A stretch of DNA of 64,000 nucleotides from NCBI RefSeq assembly GCF_001012815.1, contig NZ_JYJP01000097.1, forward strand, positions 1 through 64,000, read 5' to 3'. Below, piece by piece: positions 1-10,947 of this stretch (positions are counted from its first letter, which is position 1; every line of letters starts with the position of its first letter). A program made the translations under genes and the position numbers. The notes under the pieces were generated by a model. It was not told where the DNA came from, did no database searches, and saw only the letters and a program-made list of their open reading frames with translations. Origin of the DNA: Vibrio mexicanus (GTDB taxonomy: Bacteria; Pseudomonadota; Gammaproteobacteria; Enterobacterales; Vibrionaceae).

Positions 1-384
1 GTCATGATGGTCGTGATCGTGGTCATGACCTTTGTGGTCGTCATGGCCATGGTCATCGCCTGTTAGGGTGTTGCTAACGTGTGTCGCTTCGATGTGACAT
101 TCAGCAGCACTGCTAAGCGTGATGATTTTATCGCTTTGCTTTAGTAGAACGTTCGCAGCAGCAATGGCTTGCTCTTCTTTTTCATTCGTTGGTGCGTGTT
201 CAAAGCCAACAACATCAGCGCCTGGTGCTGTAATTTCCACAAGTAGGTCGTGTCCATCTTGTGCGATGTTGAATTCAACCACGCCGTGAACGTGTGCGCC
301 GTGCTGGCGGTATTCTTGAGCTGCAAAAGCAGAAGTACTTAGGGCAAGAGCAGTAACCACCGCTAGTTTTGTTTTAACTGTCAT
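1..384 (-). CDS. zrgA: ZrgA-like zinc uptake protein (DUF2796 type), 3' end outside window
   Basis: The reading frame starts at ATG 384-382 and runs open to the window edge, so only the first 128 residues are present. It begins with a signal peptide (KLAVVTALALSTSAFA), followed by mature QEYRQHGAHVHG. The visible end is a histidine/aspartate-rich stretch of repeated HD and GHD units. This architecture fits the periplasmic DUF2796/ZrgA family, which in Vibrio cholerae belongs to a zinc-regulated uptake system (family knowledge). The gene lies 51 bp downstream of another His-rich small gene and is probably in its operon, under the Zur-like operator at 756-786. The His-rich tail could bind zinc; that is inference. 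The remaining transporter genes would lie outside the window. Confidence 0.8.
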   Translation of the reverse strand, partial: MTVKTKLAVVTALALSTSAFAAQEYRQHGAHVHGVVEFNIAQDGHDLLVEITAPGADVVGFEHAPTNEKEEQAIAAANVLLKQSDKIITLSSAAECHIEATHVSNTLTGDDHGHDDHKGHDHDHDHHD

Positions 385-435
385 TTTAGATATATCCTAA
401 TAAAGTTTGTGTTTTATACAGTACATATTGTTGAG

Positions 436-738
436 TTAGCTTAGCTCTGGTGGAGAGCGAGCCGAATAGCCGAAAACGTCACTAAAGTAAGGAGGAAGCT
501 TGTTACTAACGATAACTTCTTCACTAAACTCTTCTAATGGGACTAAAAGTGCACTCGGTAATATGGCTGTGTGGATACTGCTAAACAGTTCGCAGTTATG
601 ATGAGCATGCTCATGATGCTCATCACAAAGTGATTCTAGTTGATGCTCTACCGATGAGAAGCTCAGCCATAGCGTTAACAACGCTAAAGCTGCAATGCTG
701 TAACTGTATGTTGATCGGTGATAACGCAATACGTGCAA
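436..738 (-). CDS. Small exported or membrane His/Cys-rich protein, unknown function
   Basis: This 100-residue protein has one hydrophobic segment near the N terminus (about residues 13-30), then a metal-ligand-rich patch CDEHHEHAHHNC (about residues 38-49), then an ordinary hydrophilic tail. The start used is TTG at 738-736, because an in-frame TAA lies two codons upstream. An internal TTG at codon 4 is an alternative. It may belong to DUF2607, a family I recall from vibrios but cannot confirm here. It is the first gene after the Zur-like palindrome and precedes zrgA by 51 bp, so a role in zinc handling is a reasonable inference. No enzyme motif is visible. Confidence 0.7.
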   Translation of the reverse strand: MHVLRYHRSTYSYSIAALALLTLWLSFSSVEHQLESLCDEHHEHAHHNCELFSSIHTAILPSALLVPLEEFSEEVIVSNKLPPYFSDVFGYSARSPPELS

Positions 739-755
739 AGCTTAATCTCAAACGG

Positions 756-786
756 ATACGAGGTGTTATAATATAACACCTCGTAT
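756..786 (-). promoter_or_regulatory. Zur-like operator
   Basis: Two perfect 15-base inverted arms (756-770 and 772-786) surround one central base. The core GTTATAATATAAC matches the gammaproteobacterial Zur box (known core GTTATANTATAAC). It sits about 18 bp upstream of the His-rich gene that leads the zrgA operon, and the AT-rich core could overlap the -10 element, which suits repression. On the plus strand the palindrome is followed by a short T run, so a terminator reading is possible, but no plus-strand gene ends here. Confidence 0.8.
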
Positions 787-837
787 TTTTCGTGCTATTA
801 AAAGTTGTTAGAACATCTTTCGTGTTAGAGTCTGATA

Positions 838-1389
838 CTACAGGTTTTGTTCAATTAAACTTAAGACTTGTGCAATTTCTTCTGCGCTAAGCGCTCCCTC
901 TTTGACAAACAGAACCTCACCCGATTTGTTTTGCACGATGATCGCTGATGACTCTTCGGCTAGCTGCCATTGCTGGGCAACCACGCCATCACTGTCAAGC
1001 ACCATCGAAGACCAAGGGAATTCCTGTTTGCTGCTTTCTGCGGAAGACTTAACAAACGAACCAGTGCCCCACATCGCATCATCTTGGTTGATGATGGTGG
1101 TGGTTTGGTAACTTTCTGCATCAAACTCTTTGGCTGTAATGGCTGCCATGAGCTCTGCGTTCATCTCTTTTGCACTGCTTCGGCCAGCAATCGCTTGAAT
1201 CACGCGGACCTTACCCAGCATGGACTCTGTCGACCATGCTTGGTAATGAGTTTTATCGTCTTTAAGCAGAATTTCACCATGTTTATCCACTTCAATGTTT
1301 GGTACAGGTTCGCCCGTGGTAATGGTATGCGCCGCACATAGCATTGGAGAGCTTGCAAGTATGGCAGTAAGAAGTAACTTTATTTTCAT
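838..1389 (-). CDS. ytfJ: YtfJ family periplasmic protein
   Basis: The 183-residue protein has a signal peptide (KLLLTAILASSPMLCAAH) and a thioredoxin-like body of the YtfJ family, including the segment KVRVIQAIAGRSSAKEMN. No CXXC redox pair is present. The molecular function of YtfJ is not established. The gene is divergent from ytfK, the same neighbour as in E. coli, which supports the name. It ends about 50 bp before the Zur-like operator of the zinc operon, and no separate T-tailed terminator is visible between them. Confidence 0.85.
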   Translation of the reverse strand: MKIKLLLTAILASSPMLCAAHTITTGEPVPNIEVDKHGEILLKDDKTHYQAWSTESMLGKVRVIQAIAGRSSAKEMNAELMAAITAKEFDAESYQTTTIINQDDAMWGTGSFVKSSAESSKQEFPWSSMVLDSDGVVAQQWQLAEESSAIIVQNKSGEVLFVKEGALSAEEIAQVLSLIEQNL

Positions 1390-1512
1390 TATTTTATATT
1401 CCTATTGGTTGTGCCCCAAAAGTATATACGCAAACTATTGATACGATAGGCACTTGGCTATGCTATCTGTGAAAGTGTGAATTAGACTATGCATAGAGTC
1501 TTGGTTTGGCGG

Positions 1513-1542
1513 TTGTGTTCAATACGCTGCTCGGTATATAAT
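1513..1542 (+). promoter_or_regulatory. Candidate promoter for ytfK
   Basis: A consensus -10 TATAAT lies at 1537-1542, with TTGTGT at 1513-1518 and an 18-base spacer. It lies about 85 bp upstream of the ytfK start. An inverted pair GTGTTCAA/TTGAACAC (starting near 1516 and ending at 1560) brackets the -10 region and could be an operator. Called from consensus match only. Confidence 0.5.
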
Positions 1543-1627
1543 GTGCCACAAGTTGAACACAGAAAGATTCAACGAATGCGCCTTAGGAAGAGGTGAGTTG
1601 TACCGCAAATGGATATTGAGGTTGTAT

Positions 1628-1828
1628 ATGCTGCGCGAGTTTTCAAATTATCGCCCACGTCAAGTGGCACGCTTTGTAAAAACACTTTTTAAAGGAACTT
1701 TCTCGATTGCGGGGATCGGTGAGTTTCACTTCGACAACGGGAAGGTATTGGTTCCGGATGTCACTAACCCAAAGATGTTAAGTACCTATAAAGAGATCAA
1801 CGGGGCAATCAAAGCACTGCCTGTTTAA
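1628..1828 (+). CDS. ytfK: YtfK family small protein (DUF1107)
   Basis: This 66-residue protein starts MLREFSNYRPRQVARF and matches the YtfK/DUF1107 family, whose E. coli member has 68 residues. An upstream in-frame extension to 1541 begins inside the -10 element, so ATG 1628, preceded by TTGAGG, is preferred. In E. coli, YtfK promotes (p)ppGpp accumulation through SpoT (family knowledge); whether this protein does so is untested. The gene sits next to ytfJ and is followed by a clear terminator. Confidence 0.88.
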   Translation: MLREFSNYRPRQVARFVKTLFKGTFSIAGIGEFHFDNGKVLVPDVTNPKMLSTYKEINGAIKALPV

Positions 1829-1855
1829 TGCTTGTTATCATTGAGTTTGCCAGTA

Positions 1856-1881
1856 AATGTCGCCTTTCGGCGACATTTTTC
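1856..1881 (+). terminator. Rho-independent terminator after ytfK
   Basis: The stem AATGTCGCC (1856-1864) pairs perfectly with GGCGACATT (1869-1877) around a TTTC loop and runs into a T tract. Confidence 0.85.
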
Positions 1882-1973
1882 GTTTTAGGGCGTTATGTGT
1901 TTAGCGTGCTATGTATGGGGAGAAATCATTCGATGAGAGTTTGGTTTCACCGACGACTCCTCTTATTTAGCTG

Positions 1974-2603
1974 TTAGTTCGGCGGGAAGCACACACCAGT
2001 GCCGCCGATGCCGCAATAGCCTTGCGGATTTTTCGCCAGATATTGCTGGTGGTAGGTTTCAGCAAAGAAGTACTTTCCTGCAGGTAACACTTCTGTCGTG
2101 ACACTGGCAAACTGCTTGTCACTAAGTAGCTGTTGGTATTGTTGTTTGGACTCTTGGGCGGCCGCTAAGTCTTCATCGCTATACACGTAAATAGCAGAGC
2201 GGTACTGAGTGCCTAAATCATTGCCTTGGCGCATACCTTGGGTTGGATTGTGGTTTTCCCAGAAGGTATTGAGGATCGTGCGTAGCGAGATGATCGCAGG
2301 ATCAAAGATGACTCGAACGACTTCGGTATGCCCAGTACGCCCGCTACAAACTTCCTCATAGGTTGGGTTTGGGGTGAAGCCACCGGCATAGCCAACGGAG
2401 GTTGAGACAACGCCATCGAGTTGCCAGAAAAGGCGTTCTGCACCCCAGAAGCAGCCCATACCGATGAGTATTTGCTTCTGGTTTGGATTTGGTTCTGCAG
2501 TGATGTCGGATTGATTAACAAAGTGCTCGGAAGCGACAGTCATTGGGGTATCCCTGCCTGGAAGCGCTTGTTCTGGGGTAATAAGTTGCTGTTTATCAAG
2601 CAT
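1974..2603 (-). CDS. msrA: Peptide methionine sulfoxide reductase A
   Basis: This 209-residue enzyme reduces the S epimer of methionine sulfoxide in proteins, using thioredoxin. The catalytic motif GCFWG is at about residues 50-54, and the family segments VGYAGG and GRTGHTEVV follow. The N-terminal extension before the catalytic domain (about 45 residues) is typical of enterobacterial and Vibrio MsrA. The cysteines near the C terminus ([13 protein letters not shown]) are the likely resolving residues. It is divergent from tamA with about 100 bp between the starts, the same pairing as in E. coli. Confidence 0.95.
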   Translation of the reverse strand: MLDKQQLITPEQALPGRDTPMTVASEHFVNQSDITAEPNPNQKQILIGMGCFWGAERLFWQLDGVVSTSVGYAGGFTPNPTYEEVCSGRTGHTEVVRVIFDPAIISLRTILNTFWENHNPTQGMRQGNDLGTQYRSAIYVYSDEDLAAAQESKQQYQQLLSDKQFASVTTEVLPAGKYFFAETYHQQYLAKNPQGYCGIGGTGVCFPPN

Positions 2604-2705
2604 GGTTTGCTCCTTTTTTCGACTTATCCGCTTATTTTTCTATTGGTTGCAGACTCTCAGTATCAATACCGTTATCATCTCGGTAACGGACATTTTTCAC
2701 TTTAC

Positions 2706-4421
2706 ATGGTTAGTATGCGTTTTTTTACTTTTATCTCAACACTGGTTGTATCAAGTTTAGCTGCGGCAAGCGATGTCGACCTAAACCTTGAAGGGCTTGA
2801 GGGGAAAGCGTTAGAAAACGTTGAAGCATACTTATCGGCGATTCCTGAATCGGAATACGAAACGACACTACGATTCCAATCTCAAGTTGAAACTAGCATT
2901 CGTGAAGCCCTGCAGGCAATTGGTTACTACCAACCGAGAATCACATTCACCGTCTCTGAACAAGAAGATGAGTTGACAATTCAAGTGGATGTGGGGGAGC
3001 CCGTACGCATTACATTGTTGGATATCGAGATTTTGGGTGAAGCCGAGAATGACCCTGCTTTTGAGCGGCTGATTAAAAACAGCAGCCTCACTCATAACGC
3101 CATACTTAATCACGGTGCTTACGACAATCTAAAGTCTTCAATACGTAACTTAGGCTTGCAAAGAGGTTACTTTAAGGGCGATTTTACTGTAAATCGTTTG
3201 GAGGTGTCTCCAGAGCGCAATGAAGCTTTTGTTAGGCTGCATTATACGAGTGGTATTCGCTATCACTTTGGCCAAACAGATATCTCAGGTAGCCAGATTG
3301 AAGATGATCGAGTGAGATCTTTGCAGCCCTTTAAAACAGGTGAACCTTATTTGGTTTCCAAGGTCGGAGAGTATAACCAAAACTTATCCAATACCGACTG
3401 GTTCTCATCCGTGTTCATTGAGCCGGATTTGACTCAACTGGGAGAAGATCGAGAGCTGCCAATTAAGGTGGCTTTAGCACCACAGTCTCGCAATAAGTTT
3501 GAAACGGGTTTGGGTTACTCCACCGATATCGGTGTTCGAGGTACCTTCAAATGGAAGAAGCCTTGGGTAAACAGTCGAGGTCACAGTTTTAACAGCAGCT
3601 TTTCTTTGTCGGAGCCTGAGCAGATTATCACGGCCAGTTACCGAATTCCGCTTGAAGACGTACTGCATGATTACTATCAGATTCAGTACGGGATGAAGAA
3701 CCTTGATAATCGCGACACGAAAAGTTTGGAGTCCAACTTGTCTGTGGCCCGACATTGGCTTTTGGATAGTGGTTGGCACCGTTCGTTGGGTGTCCGTTAT
3801 TTGATTGAAAACTATGAGCAAGGTTTGCAAGATGATACCGGGCAATTTGTGCTTCCAGGTATCTCATACTCCCGAACCCGTATCCGTGGAACTGGGATGC
3901 CGATGTGGGGAGACAGGCGCAGTATCTCCTTAGAATATGGTGACCCAACATTGTTGTCTGAAACGCGCTTGTTCCGAGTTCAGGCGGGTACCGCTTGGAT
4001 TCGTAGCTTAGGTAATAATCACCGAGGTTTACTCCGTATTGACGGAGGGGCTAACGTTGCGGAAGAGTTTGACAAGTTATCGCCGTCGTTACGTTTCTTT
4101 GCTGGTGGTGATAACAGCATTCGTGGTTATGGTTACGAATCTATCTCGCCAAGAGATGAAAGTGGCGCATTGACGGGTGCAAAATACATAGTAACAAGCT
4201 CGCTCGAATATCAGTATCGTGTTTATGGTAACTGGTGGCTTGCGGCCTTCTATGATTATGGTGACGCCTTTAATGATCAGCCTGACTTTAAATCGGGTGT
4301 AGGCGCGGGTATTCGCTGGGCATCACCAGTGGGGCCGATCAGGCTTGATTTTGCTTGGGGTTTAGATGCTAATCCGGGTGATGAATTTAAGATCCACTTT
4401 ACGTTAGGGCCAGAGCTATGA
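2706..4421 (+). CDS. tamA: Outer membrane translocation and assembly module protein TamA
   Basis: This 571-residue Omp85-family protein has a signal peptide (RFFTFISTLVVSSLAAAS), POTRA-type repeats to about residue 260 and a C-terminal 16-strand barrel. The barrel contains the family segment FFAGGDNSIRGYGYES and ends with the outer-membrane signature FKIHFTLGPEL. With TamB it forms a system that assists autotransporter assembly and inner-to-outer membrane lipid transport (family knowledge). The open frame extends upstream to 2421 but overlaps msrA; ATG 2706 (or 2715) immediately precedes the signal peptide. The stop overlaps the tamB ATG as ATGA, indicating translational coupling. Confidence 0.95.
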   Translation: MVSMRFFTFISTLVVSSLAAASDVDLNLEGLEGKALENVEAYLSAIPESEYETTLRFQSQVETSIREALQAIGYYQPRITFTVSEQEDELTIQVDVGEPVRITLLDIEILGEAENDPAFERLIKNSSLTHNAILNHGAYDNLKSSIRNLGLQRGYFKGDFTVNRLEVSPERNEAFVRLHYTSGIRYHFGQTDISGSQIEDDRVRSLQPFKTGEPYLVSKVGEYNQNLSNTDWFSSVFIEPDLTQLGEDRELPIKVALAPQSRNKFETGLGYSTDIGVRGTFKWKKPWVNSRGHSFNSSFSLSEPEQIITASYRIPLEDVLHDYYQIQYGMKNLDNRDTKSLESNLSVARHWLLDSGWHRSLGVRYLIENYEQGLQDDTGQFVLPGISYSRTRIRGTGMPMWGDRRSISLEYGDPTLLSETRLFRVQAGTAWIRSLGNNHRGLLRIDGGANVAEEFDKLSPSLRFFAGGDNSIRGYGYESISPRDESGALTGAKYIVTSSLEYQYRVYGNWWLAAFYDYGDAFNDQPDFKSGVGAGIRWASPVGPIRLDFAWGLDANPGDEFKIHFTLGPEL

Positions 4422-7400
4422 CCAAAAAGATGATGAAATGGTTGAAGTGGCTCAGTTTATCGCTGACTGGTCTTGTGGTTGTCATACTGCTTTTCGTAGT
4501 GACGTTACTCTATACCAATCCAGGCCTTAATCTGATCTTATGGGGAGCACAAAAAGCGGTTCCTGAGCTCACGATTAAAAGTGGTGACGGGGCGATTTTT
4601 CCTCAGTTCACCTTGCATCAAGTTAACTACAAGAACGACGACTTGTTTGTCGATCTTGCAGCGAACACCTTGACGTTAGCAGTGACAGCAAGTTGTTTGT
4701 CTGAGCCAGCTATCTGCATTGATGACTTAGCCATTGAAGGCTTAACCTTTTCTATGCCGGAGATGCCTGCATCCAACTCGAACGAAACAGAAGCATCAAG
4801 CGAATCTGTTACGCGTGTGAGCACTCCAATCCCAATTAATGTCGGCCGCTTGGCTCTGAATGATATTGATCTTAACGTTCTTGGTCATGAGGTATCGTGG
4901 CAGACGTTTTTGACCGGGATTGGTTTTAAAGGCAATCGACTCGAGATCCGAAAAACCCAATGGGATGATATTGACGTCACTTTAGCGCCTACTGCAGCTT
5001 CTGCTGAAGCATCTAAAACTGAAGAAGATCCCGGTGTTAGTGAAGGGGGTGATACTGCGATTGCGTTGCCAGAGGTGATCATTCCACTCAACATCGTTGT
5101 GTCGCGCTTTGATCTCCATCGGTTTACTCTTCATCAAGATACGCCGGTAGTGGTTAATCACTTAGGGCTAGAAGCCTCCGCAAACCAGTCAAAGGTCAGT
5201 GTTAAAACGCTTGAACTTTCGATGCCTGAAATTGAAGCACAGCTGAATACCGACATTGAATTGTCGGGAGACTATCCGTTGAATCTTCAGCTTAAATCTG
5301 CCCTTAATATTGAACCGGTAAAGGGGCAGGAGATCGAACTCACGGCAACTGGAAGTGTCGCTAAGCTAGACCTTGATGCTAATTTGTCTGAGCTTATTAA
5401 AGGTCAACTCAGCGCCAATATCAAAGCGCTCGATCCTGATTTACCGTTTGATCTTCATGCCCGACACTTCGATATGCAGTGGCCTCTGACAGGCGAAGGC
5501 GACTATTTTGTTCAAGTGGACGATCTCAAAGGCAGTGGGTCGTTAAAAGGATACGAACTCGATTTGGCCGGAGATGTTCAAGGACAATCTTTGCCTGATT
5601 TAACCCTTAAGCTTGTAGGTGAGGGCTCGTTGGAGCACATCGACCTTTCCAGTTTGCAGATTGATACCTTAGGTGGAACCTTGCTAGGTAGCGTATCCGC
5701 GAACTGGGCAGAGCTGGTTAACTGGAAAACAGATCTCACATTGGATCAAGTTCAGCCAGGGCTGCAATGGCCAGAAGCTGAAGGCATGTTATCAGGCCAA
5801 TTACAAACCTCTGGTTCATTGACTCAAGCAGGCGGGTGGAAAGTTGATGTGCCTTTGCTTGATGTGCAGGGCGTTATTCGAGAGTACCCACTCGATGTTC
5901 ACGGTAGCTTACGAGCCTCTGATGAAAAAGGCGATGGTGAGCTCTACTTCTTGACGCCGAAACTGTCATTGGCACATGGCCCAAACGGCATTGAAGTGGC
6001 GGCTATCTCGATTCTGTACTGAATTTGTCGGTTAAGGTGAGTGCGCCAGAGTTCGCCAAAACCTTGCCAGATCTAAAAGGCAGTTTGAGCGGTGACGTTG
6101 AAATTAAAGGTGAGCTAGAGACGCCAAGCCTGACGCTTGATTTACAAGCAAACGATGTTGCTTGGCAAGAGTTAGCTTCACTAAAGTCTTTGTCCGTTAA
6201 GGGTGACGTCACGCCATTACCTTCTCCCGATGCCGATTTGGACATTGTGGTGGAAGGGATCACCTATGAAGACATTTTGATTGATAAAGTGTTCCTTGGT
6301 GCAAAAGGAGGAGAGGAAGCACATACCTTTCGTTACGAGTGCTATCTGAACTTGTTTCAACCGAACTAGCATTTTCAGGTTCGCTTGATCAGCAGCCTTC
6401 TTTGCGTTGGCAAGGCAAGCTTGATCGTTGGTGGCTTGAAACAGAGCAGGGCTTATGGCAATTGACTCAATCGCCAGAGTTGGGCTTTGAATCAGAGACG
6501 CAGACAGTGTCAGTGACTGCTCACTGCTGGGAGCAAGAAGCGTCTTCCTTGTGTTTAGATAATGATATCAAGGTCGGTGAAAGTGGCGAAGCGGCGCTGT
6601 CGATTACCTCGTTTGATTTTGCTCAGATAAGCCAGTACGTGCCTGAAACCTTGAAGCTTGAAGGTGAGTTCAGCTCTCACGTCACAGCCAAGTGGTCGCC
6701 AGAAGCGTCACCGAATGTTGAAGCCAGTATTCAATTGCCTGAAGGCGGCGTCGAATTATTAGGGGAAGCGCCTGTTCAATTAGGTTGGAACCGAATGGAA
6801 GTCACGGCAAGTCTTAAAGATGACAATCTAAACGCGCAATGGTTACTCGATTTTAAAGACAACGGTGACATTTCTGGTCAGGCAGTCATCCCGAATGTAC
6901 TCCAGGAAGATAAAACCATCGATGGCAACCTCACGTTGACCACTTTCCGTCTTGGATTCTTAGCGCCACTTGTCGGTGATTTCAGCAAATTTGATGGTCA
7001 AGTGAGTACTGACCTGTCGCTGAAGGGGCCAGCTCTGCATCCTGAAGTCTACGGTGAGTTCTTATTAGAACAGTTGAAGTTGTCGGGCAATGTGACGCCA
7101 ATTGATGTTGATAACGGCAACATTGCACTTACCTTTGCGGGTTATGATGCGAATTTGGATGCCTCAATTGAAACGCCTGATGGAGAGTTAACCATCAAGG
7201 GTGATGCGGGTTGGGAAGATTTAGAACAGTGGCATGCGAAAGCGAGAGTGTTTGCGGAACAGTTGCTGGTGGATATCCCGCCAATGGTCAAGGTGAAAGT
7301 AGAACCAGATATGACCATTGATGTATCGGCAAAGCATGCCAAGGTTGATGGAAGTATTCATTTGCCGTGGGGGAGAATTGTGGTTGAAGCACTGCCTTCA

Positions 7401-8189
7401 AGTGCGGTTTCTGTGTCGAAAGATCAGGTGATTCTCAATGCTGATTTACAACCTGTAGAAGGCGGCACAACGGTCCCCTTCAAAGTTGAGAGTAATGTCA
7501 ATATCACCATTGGTGAGGACTTTAGGCTCTCTGCCTTTGGTTTAGAGGGGAACTTGGTGGGGCAGCTAATGGTAGCGCAGGATGATCGAGGCCCTCAGGT
7601 TAATGGGGAGATCAACATTGAAAATGGTTCATACAGTTCATTTGGACAAGACTTGCTAATCCAAGAGGGAAAGATCTTAATGAACGGGCCGGTTGATCAA
7701 CCCTATGTGGCGATTACCGCTGTCCGCAACCCAGAGAATACCCAAGATGATGTCACGGCTGGTATCAAAGTTAGTGGCCCAGCGGATGAGCCGGAAATTA
7801 CTATTTTCTCTGAGCCTGCAATGCCACAAGCGAATGCTCTATCCTATCTATTAAGTGGCCAAAATATTGGTGCTGAATCGGATGGTAACGCGATGACCAC
7901 AGCCTTGATTGGTCTCAGTCTGGCTAAGAGTGGCCGCGTTGTTGGTGAAATTGGTGAAGCTTTTGGCGTTCAAGATTTGCAAGTGGATACCGCAGGTTCT
8001 GGAGATGAATCGCAAGTCACTGTGAGTGGTTATGTTTTCCCAGGTTTGCAGGTGAAATATGGCGTAGGGATTTTTGATCCCGTCAGTGAGTTGACCGTGC
8101 GTTATCGACTCTTGAGTAACTTGTATGTGGAGGTGGTTTCTGGCGTCGACAGTGCCGTTGATGTGCTGTATCAGTTTGATTGGAATTAG
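4418..8189 (+). CDS. tamB: Translocation and assembly module subunit TamB, two frameshifts
   Basis: The gene encodes an AsmA/DUF490-type envelope protein with one N-terminal transmembrane anchor (about residues 8-30) and a very long beta-rich periplasmic body. The C-terminal DUF490 region includes GSYSSFGQDLLI. The frame breaks twice. Near 6001-6003 restoring one G gives VAGYLDSVLNLSV, and near 6334-6339 restoring one G (GAG-GTG) gives YEVLSELVSTEL. The repaired protein would be 1257 residues, close to E. coli TamB at 1259. Both breaks are 1-base losses in G runs, so I treat them as sequencing errors. It is translationally coupled to tamA. Confidence 0.92.
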
Positions 8190-8309
8190 TGCATTCAGTG
8201 ATTGAATGAAATTAGTTGGTAAATAATACGGTCTGTATGAACTCTGAGCGATATTGTGTCGTAGTAGTGATGAGATGCAGTGGTCAGTTAAAGTGTAAAG
8301 GAGAAGGAT

Positions 8310-8669
8310 ATGAGATATTTTATTGTCGTCGTCAGTTCCATTTTACTAATGGCCTGCGCCGCTACGCCCGGTCCTGAGTCTAGCTCTGCGCAGGCATGGA
8401 AAGATTTTGGTCAGCAGCAAGCACTCAAAGGCAGCATTCTTCAATCTGAAAACCGTTTGATGAAATCAGATACTAAGGGTGAGCTCAATAATGAGTTGTA
8501 TAAGGCTTATCAAGAGGGTTATAGAGTAGGCAAAGAAGAGTATTGCAACCAAAATGCATACAAGATGGGGGTAATGGGAGAACCCTATTTAGGTATTTGT
8601 TATGACATCAAACCGTTCTTTCAGCAAGACTATGACAATGGCCGAAACTCAGGTACTGGAAGGCTTTAA
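8310..8669 (+). CDS. Small lipoprotein, DUF2799-like
   Basis: This 119-residue protein has a lipoprotein signal peptide with the lipobox LMAC (cysteine at residue 16). The mature part is hydrophilic, with the segments YKAYQEGYRVGKEEYC and DYDNGRNSG that resemble the DUF2799 family of small vibrio lipoproteins; this family name is from memory. Two or three further cysteines could form a disulfide in the periplasm. A strong ribosome binding site (GGAGAAGG) precedes ATG 8310. It is convergent with ppa, sharing a terminator. Function unknown. Confidence 0.8.
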   Translation: MRYFIVVVSSILLMACAATPGPESSSAQAWKDFGQQQALKGSILQSENRLMKSDTKGELNNELYKAYQEGYRVGKEEYCNQNAYKMGVMGEPYLGICYDIKPFFQQDYDNGRNSGTGRL

Positions 8670-8684
8670 AAGTCCAAAGTAATA

Positions 8685-8710
8685 AAGCCGCACTTCCATG
8701 CGGCTTATTT
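8685..8710. terminator. Bidirectional terminator between lipoprotein gene and ppa
   Basis: The stem AAGCCGCA (8685-8692) pairs with TGCGGCTT (8699-8706). A/T-rich flanks on both sides allow it to serve both convergent genes. Confidence 0.8.
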
Positions 8711-8727
8711 ATTGGAAAAATTTTGTT

Positions 8728-9255
8728 TTATTTTTTAGCTCGATCAAATGAGCTTAGAATTTCTTGCTTGGCCGCGTCGACATCAGCCCAACCATCAACT
8801 TTCACCCACTTACCGGATTCAAGTTCTTTATAGCGCTCGAAGAATTGTGTGATTTGCGCTTTAAGTAGCTCAGGAATGTCATCCACATTTTGGATGTGGT
8901 CGTACTCTTTAGAAAGCTTGCTGTGCGGTACCGCGAACACCTTCGCATCTTCACCCGATTCATCAGTCATGTTGAGTACGCCAACAGGGCGGCAGCGAAT
9001 TACCGAGCCTGGCATTAGTGGGTAAGGCGTAGGTACTAGAACGTCCACTGGGTCGCCATCTAGCGAAAGTGTATCGTTCACATAGCCGTAGTTGCATGGG
9101 TAGAACATCGGAGCAGACATGAAGCGGTCGACAAACACAGCGCCGCTGTCTTTATCAACTTCGTATTTTATTGGGTCGGCGTTCGCTGGGATTTCGATGA
9201 CAACGTAAATATCATCAGGCAAGGACTTACCCGCAGGTACATCATTAAGGCTCAT
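8728..9255 (-). CDS. ppa: Inorganic pyrophosphatase
   Basis: This 175-residue soluble family I pyrophosphatase hydrolyses PPi to two phosphates in the cytoplasm, pulling biosynthetic reactions forward. The signature DGDPVDVLV at about residues 66-74 carries the metal-binding aspartates, and the N-terminal segment [19 protein letters not shown] is typical of the family. The length equals that of the E. coli enzyme. Start ATG 9255 has GGAGAT-type spacing upstream (AAGGAG on the minus strand). The position next to fbp fits the conserved ppa-fbp-mpl neighbourhood. Confidence 0.97.
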   Translation of the reverse strand: MSLNDVPAGKSLPDDIYVVIEIPANADPIKYEVDKDSGAVFVDRFMSAPMFYPCNYGYVNDTLSLDGDPVDVLVPTPYPLMPGSVIRCRPVGVLNMTDESGEDAKVFAVPHSKLSKEYDHIQNVDDIPELLKAQITQFFERYKELESGKWVKVDGWADVDAAKQEILSSFDRAKK

Positions 9256-9353
9256 AGAATCTCCTTGTAAGAGCTTATTATCGTTTAAAGGCTTATTGTA
9301 TTTACAGAGTAACTTTAGCGTTTATTTGTTTTATGTAGAGTGTTTTGATGAAA

Positions 9354-9388
9354 AAAAGCCCAGTTTTGCGAACAAAACTGGGCTTTTC
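9354..9388 (-). terminator. Terminator of fbp
   Basis: A perfect 15-base stem (9354-9368 with 9373-9387) surrounds the tetraloop CGAA. Reading on the minus strand it lies about 45 bp after the fbp stop and ends in T residues. The A/T flanks could let it work in both directions. Confidence 0.88.
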
Positions 9389-9431
9389 TATTAATGAGTC
9401 ATGGCGTTGAATCAACGAATAAATGTGTTAG

Positions 9432-10454
<1,023 letters not shown>

Positions 10455-10522
10455 TTAACTATTTTGTTTTTGGGGGATAGAGACAAACGTTTGCTTCTTT
10501 ATGAGCAATGAGGTTTGAATAT

Positions 10523-10788
10523 AGGGTCTGTTGACCTTTCGCGATTAAATTTTGTTCGAGATAAAATCGTTTTTAGGCGAGGCGAAGACTATGGAGCTAG
10601 TCATTCTAAGCAAATAGTCTTCAACAAAGCATAAAACGGTTTTAGCCGAACCCTTCGGGCAGCCTTTGTGATTTATTTCTACTGCGTTATCGTCTTTTCA
10701 TGTAGGTTAACTACACATCAAAGCCTCTGCCTTGTATAAATTTCCCACAAAGGGCTGCAAAAATAAGTTCGAAAGGTCATCAGACCCT
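10523..10788. repeat. 266-bp structured repeat, copy 1
   Basis: The element begins AGGGTCTGTTGACCTTTCG and ends with the near-perfect inverted complement (18 of 19 bases), giving 19-base terminal inverted repeats. Inside are a 9-base inverted pair GAAGACTAT/ATAGTCTTC, the hairpin CCGAA-CCC-TTCGG and the hairpin TGTAG/CTACA. A second copy lies inverted at 25906-26171 with the same length and most bases identical. No coding potential is convincing. The layout resembles a MITE or non-autonomous mobile repeat. No clear target duplication could be seen. The rest of the 10446-10947 gap holds only AT-rich probable promoter sequence for fbp and mpl. Confidence 0.8.
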
Positions 10789-10947
10789 AATAAATAGTGT
10801 AAGTGTCAGATCTTATTAATGGTACTGAAGTAACTGTTTGAGATCGCAATTCATTTGTCGAGTTTCAGGATTTTGCAAACTCTCTCGCTTTTGCCATTGA
10901 AATGGCGATAATGAGGGAAACACTTAAAAAGCATGGGACAGCGGTTT

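Noticed and set aside
902..1341. Two overlapping plus-strand open frames opposite ytfJ
   Set aside because: They lie wholly antisense to a clear signal-peptide protein and have no recognisable motif or ribosome binding site.
2421..2705. Upstream extension of tamA
   Set aside because: It overlaps the 5' part of msrA on the other strand, and the signal peptide begins only after 2706.
4418..8189. tamB as a true pseudogene
   Set aside because: Two 1-base repairs restore the full family length, and many other core genes show the same kind of break.
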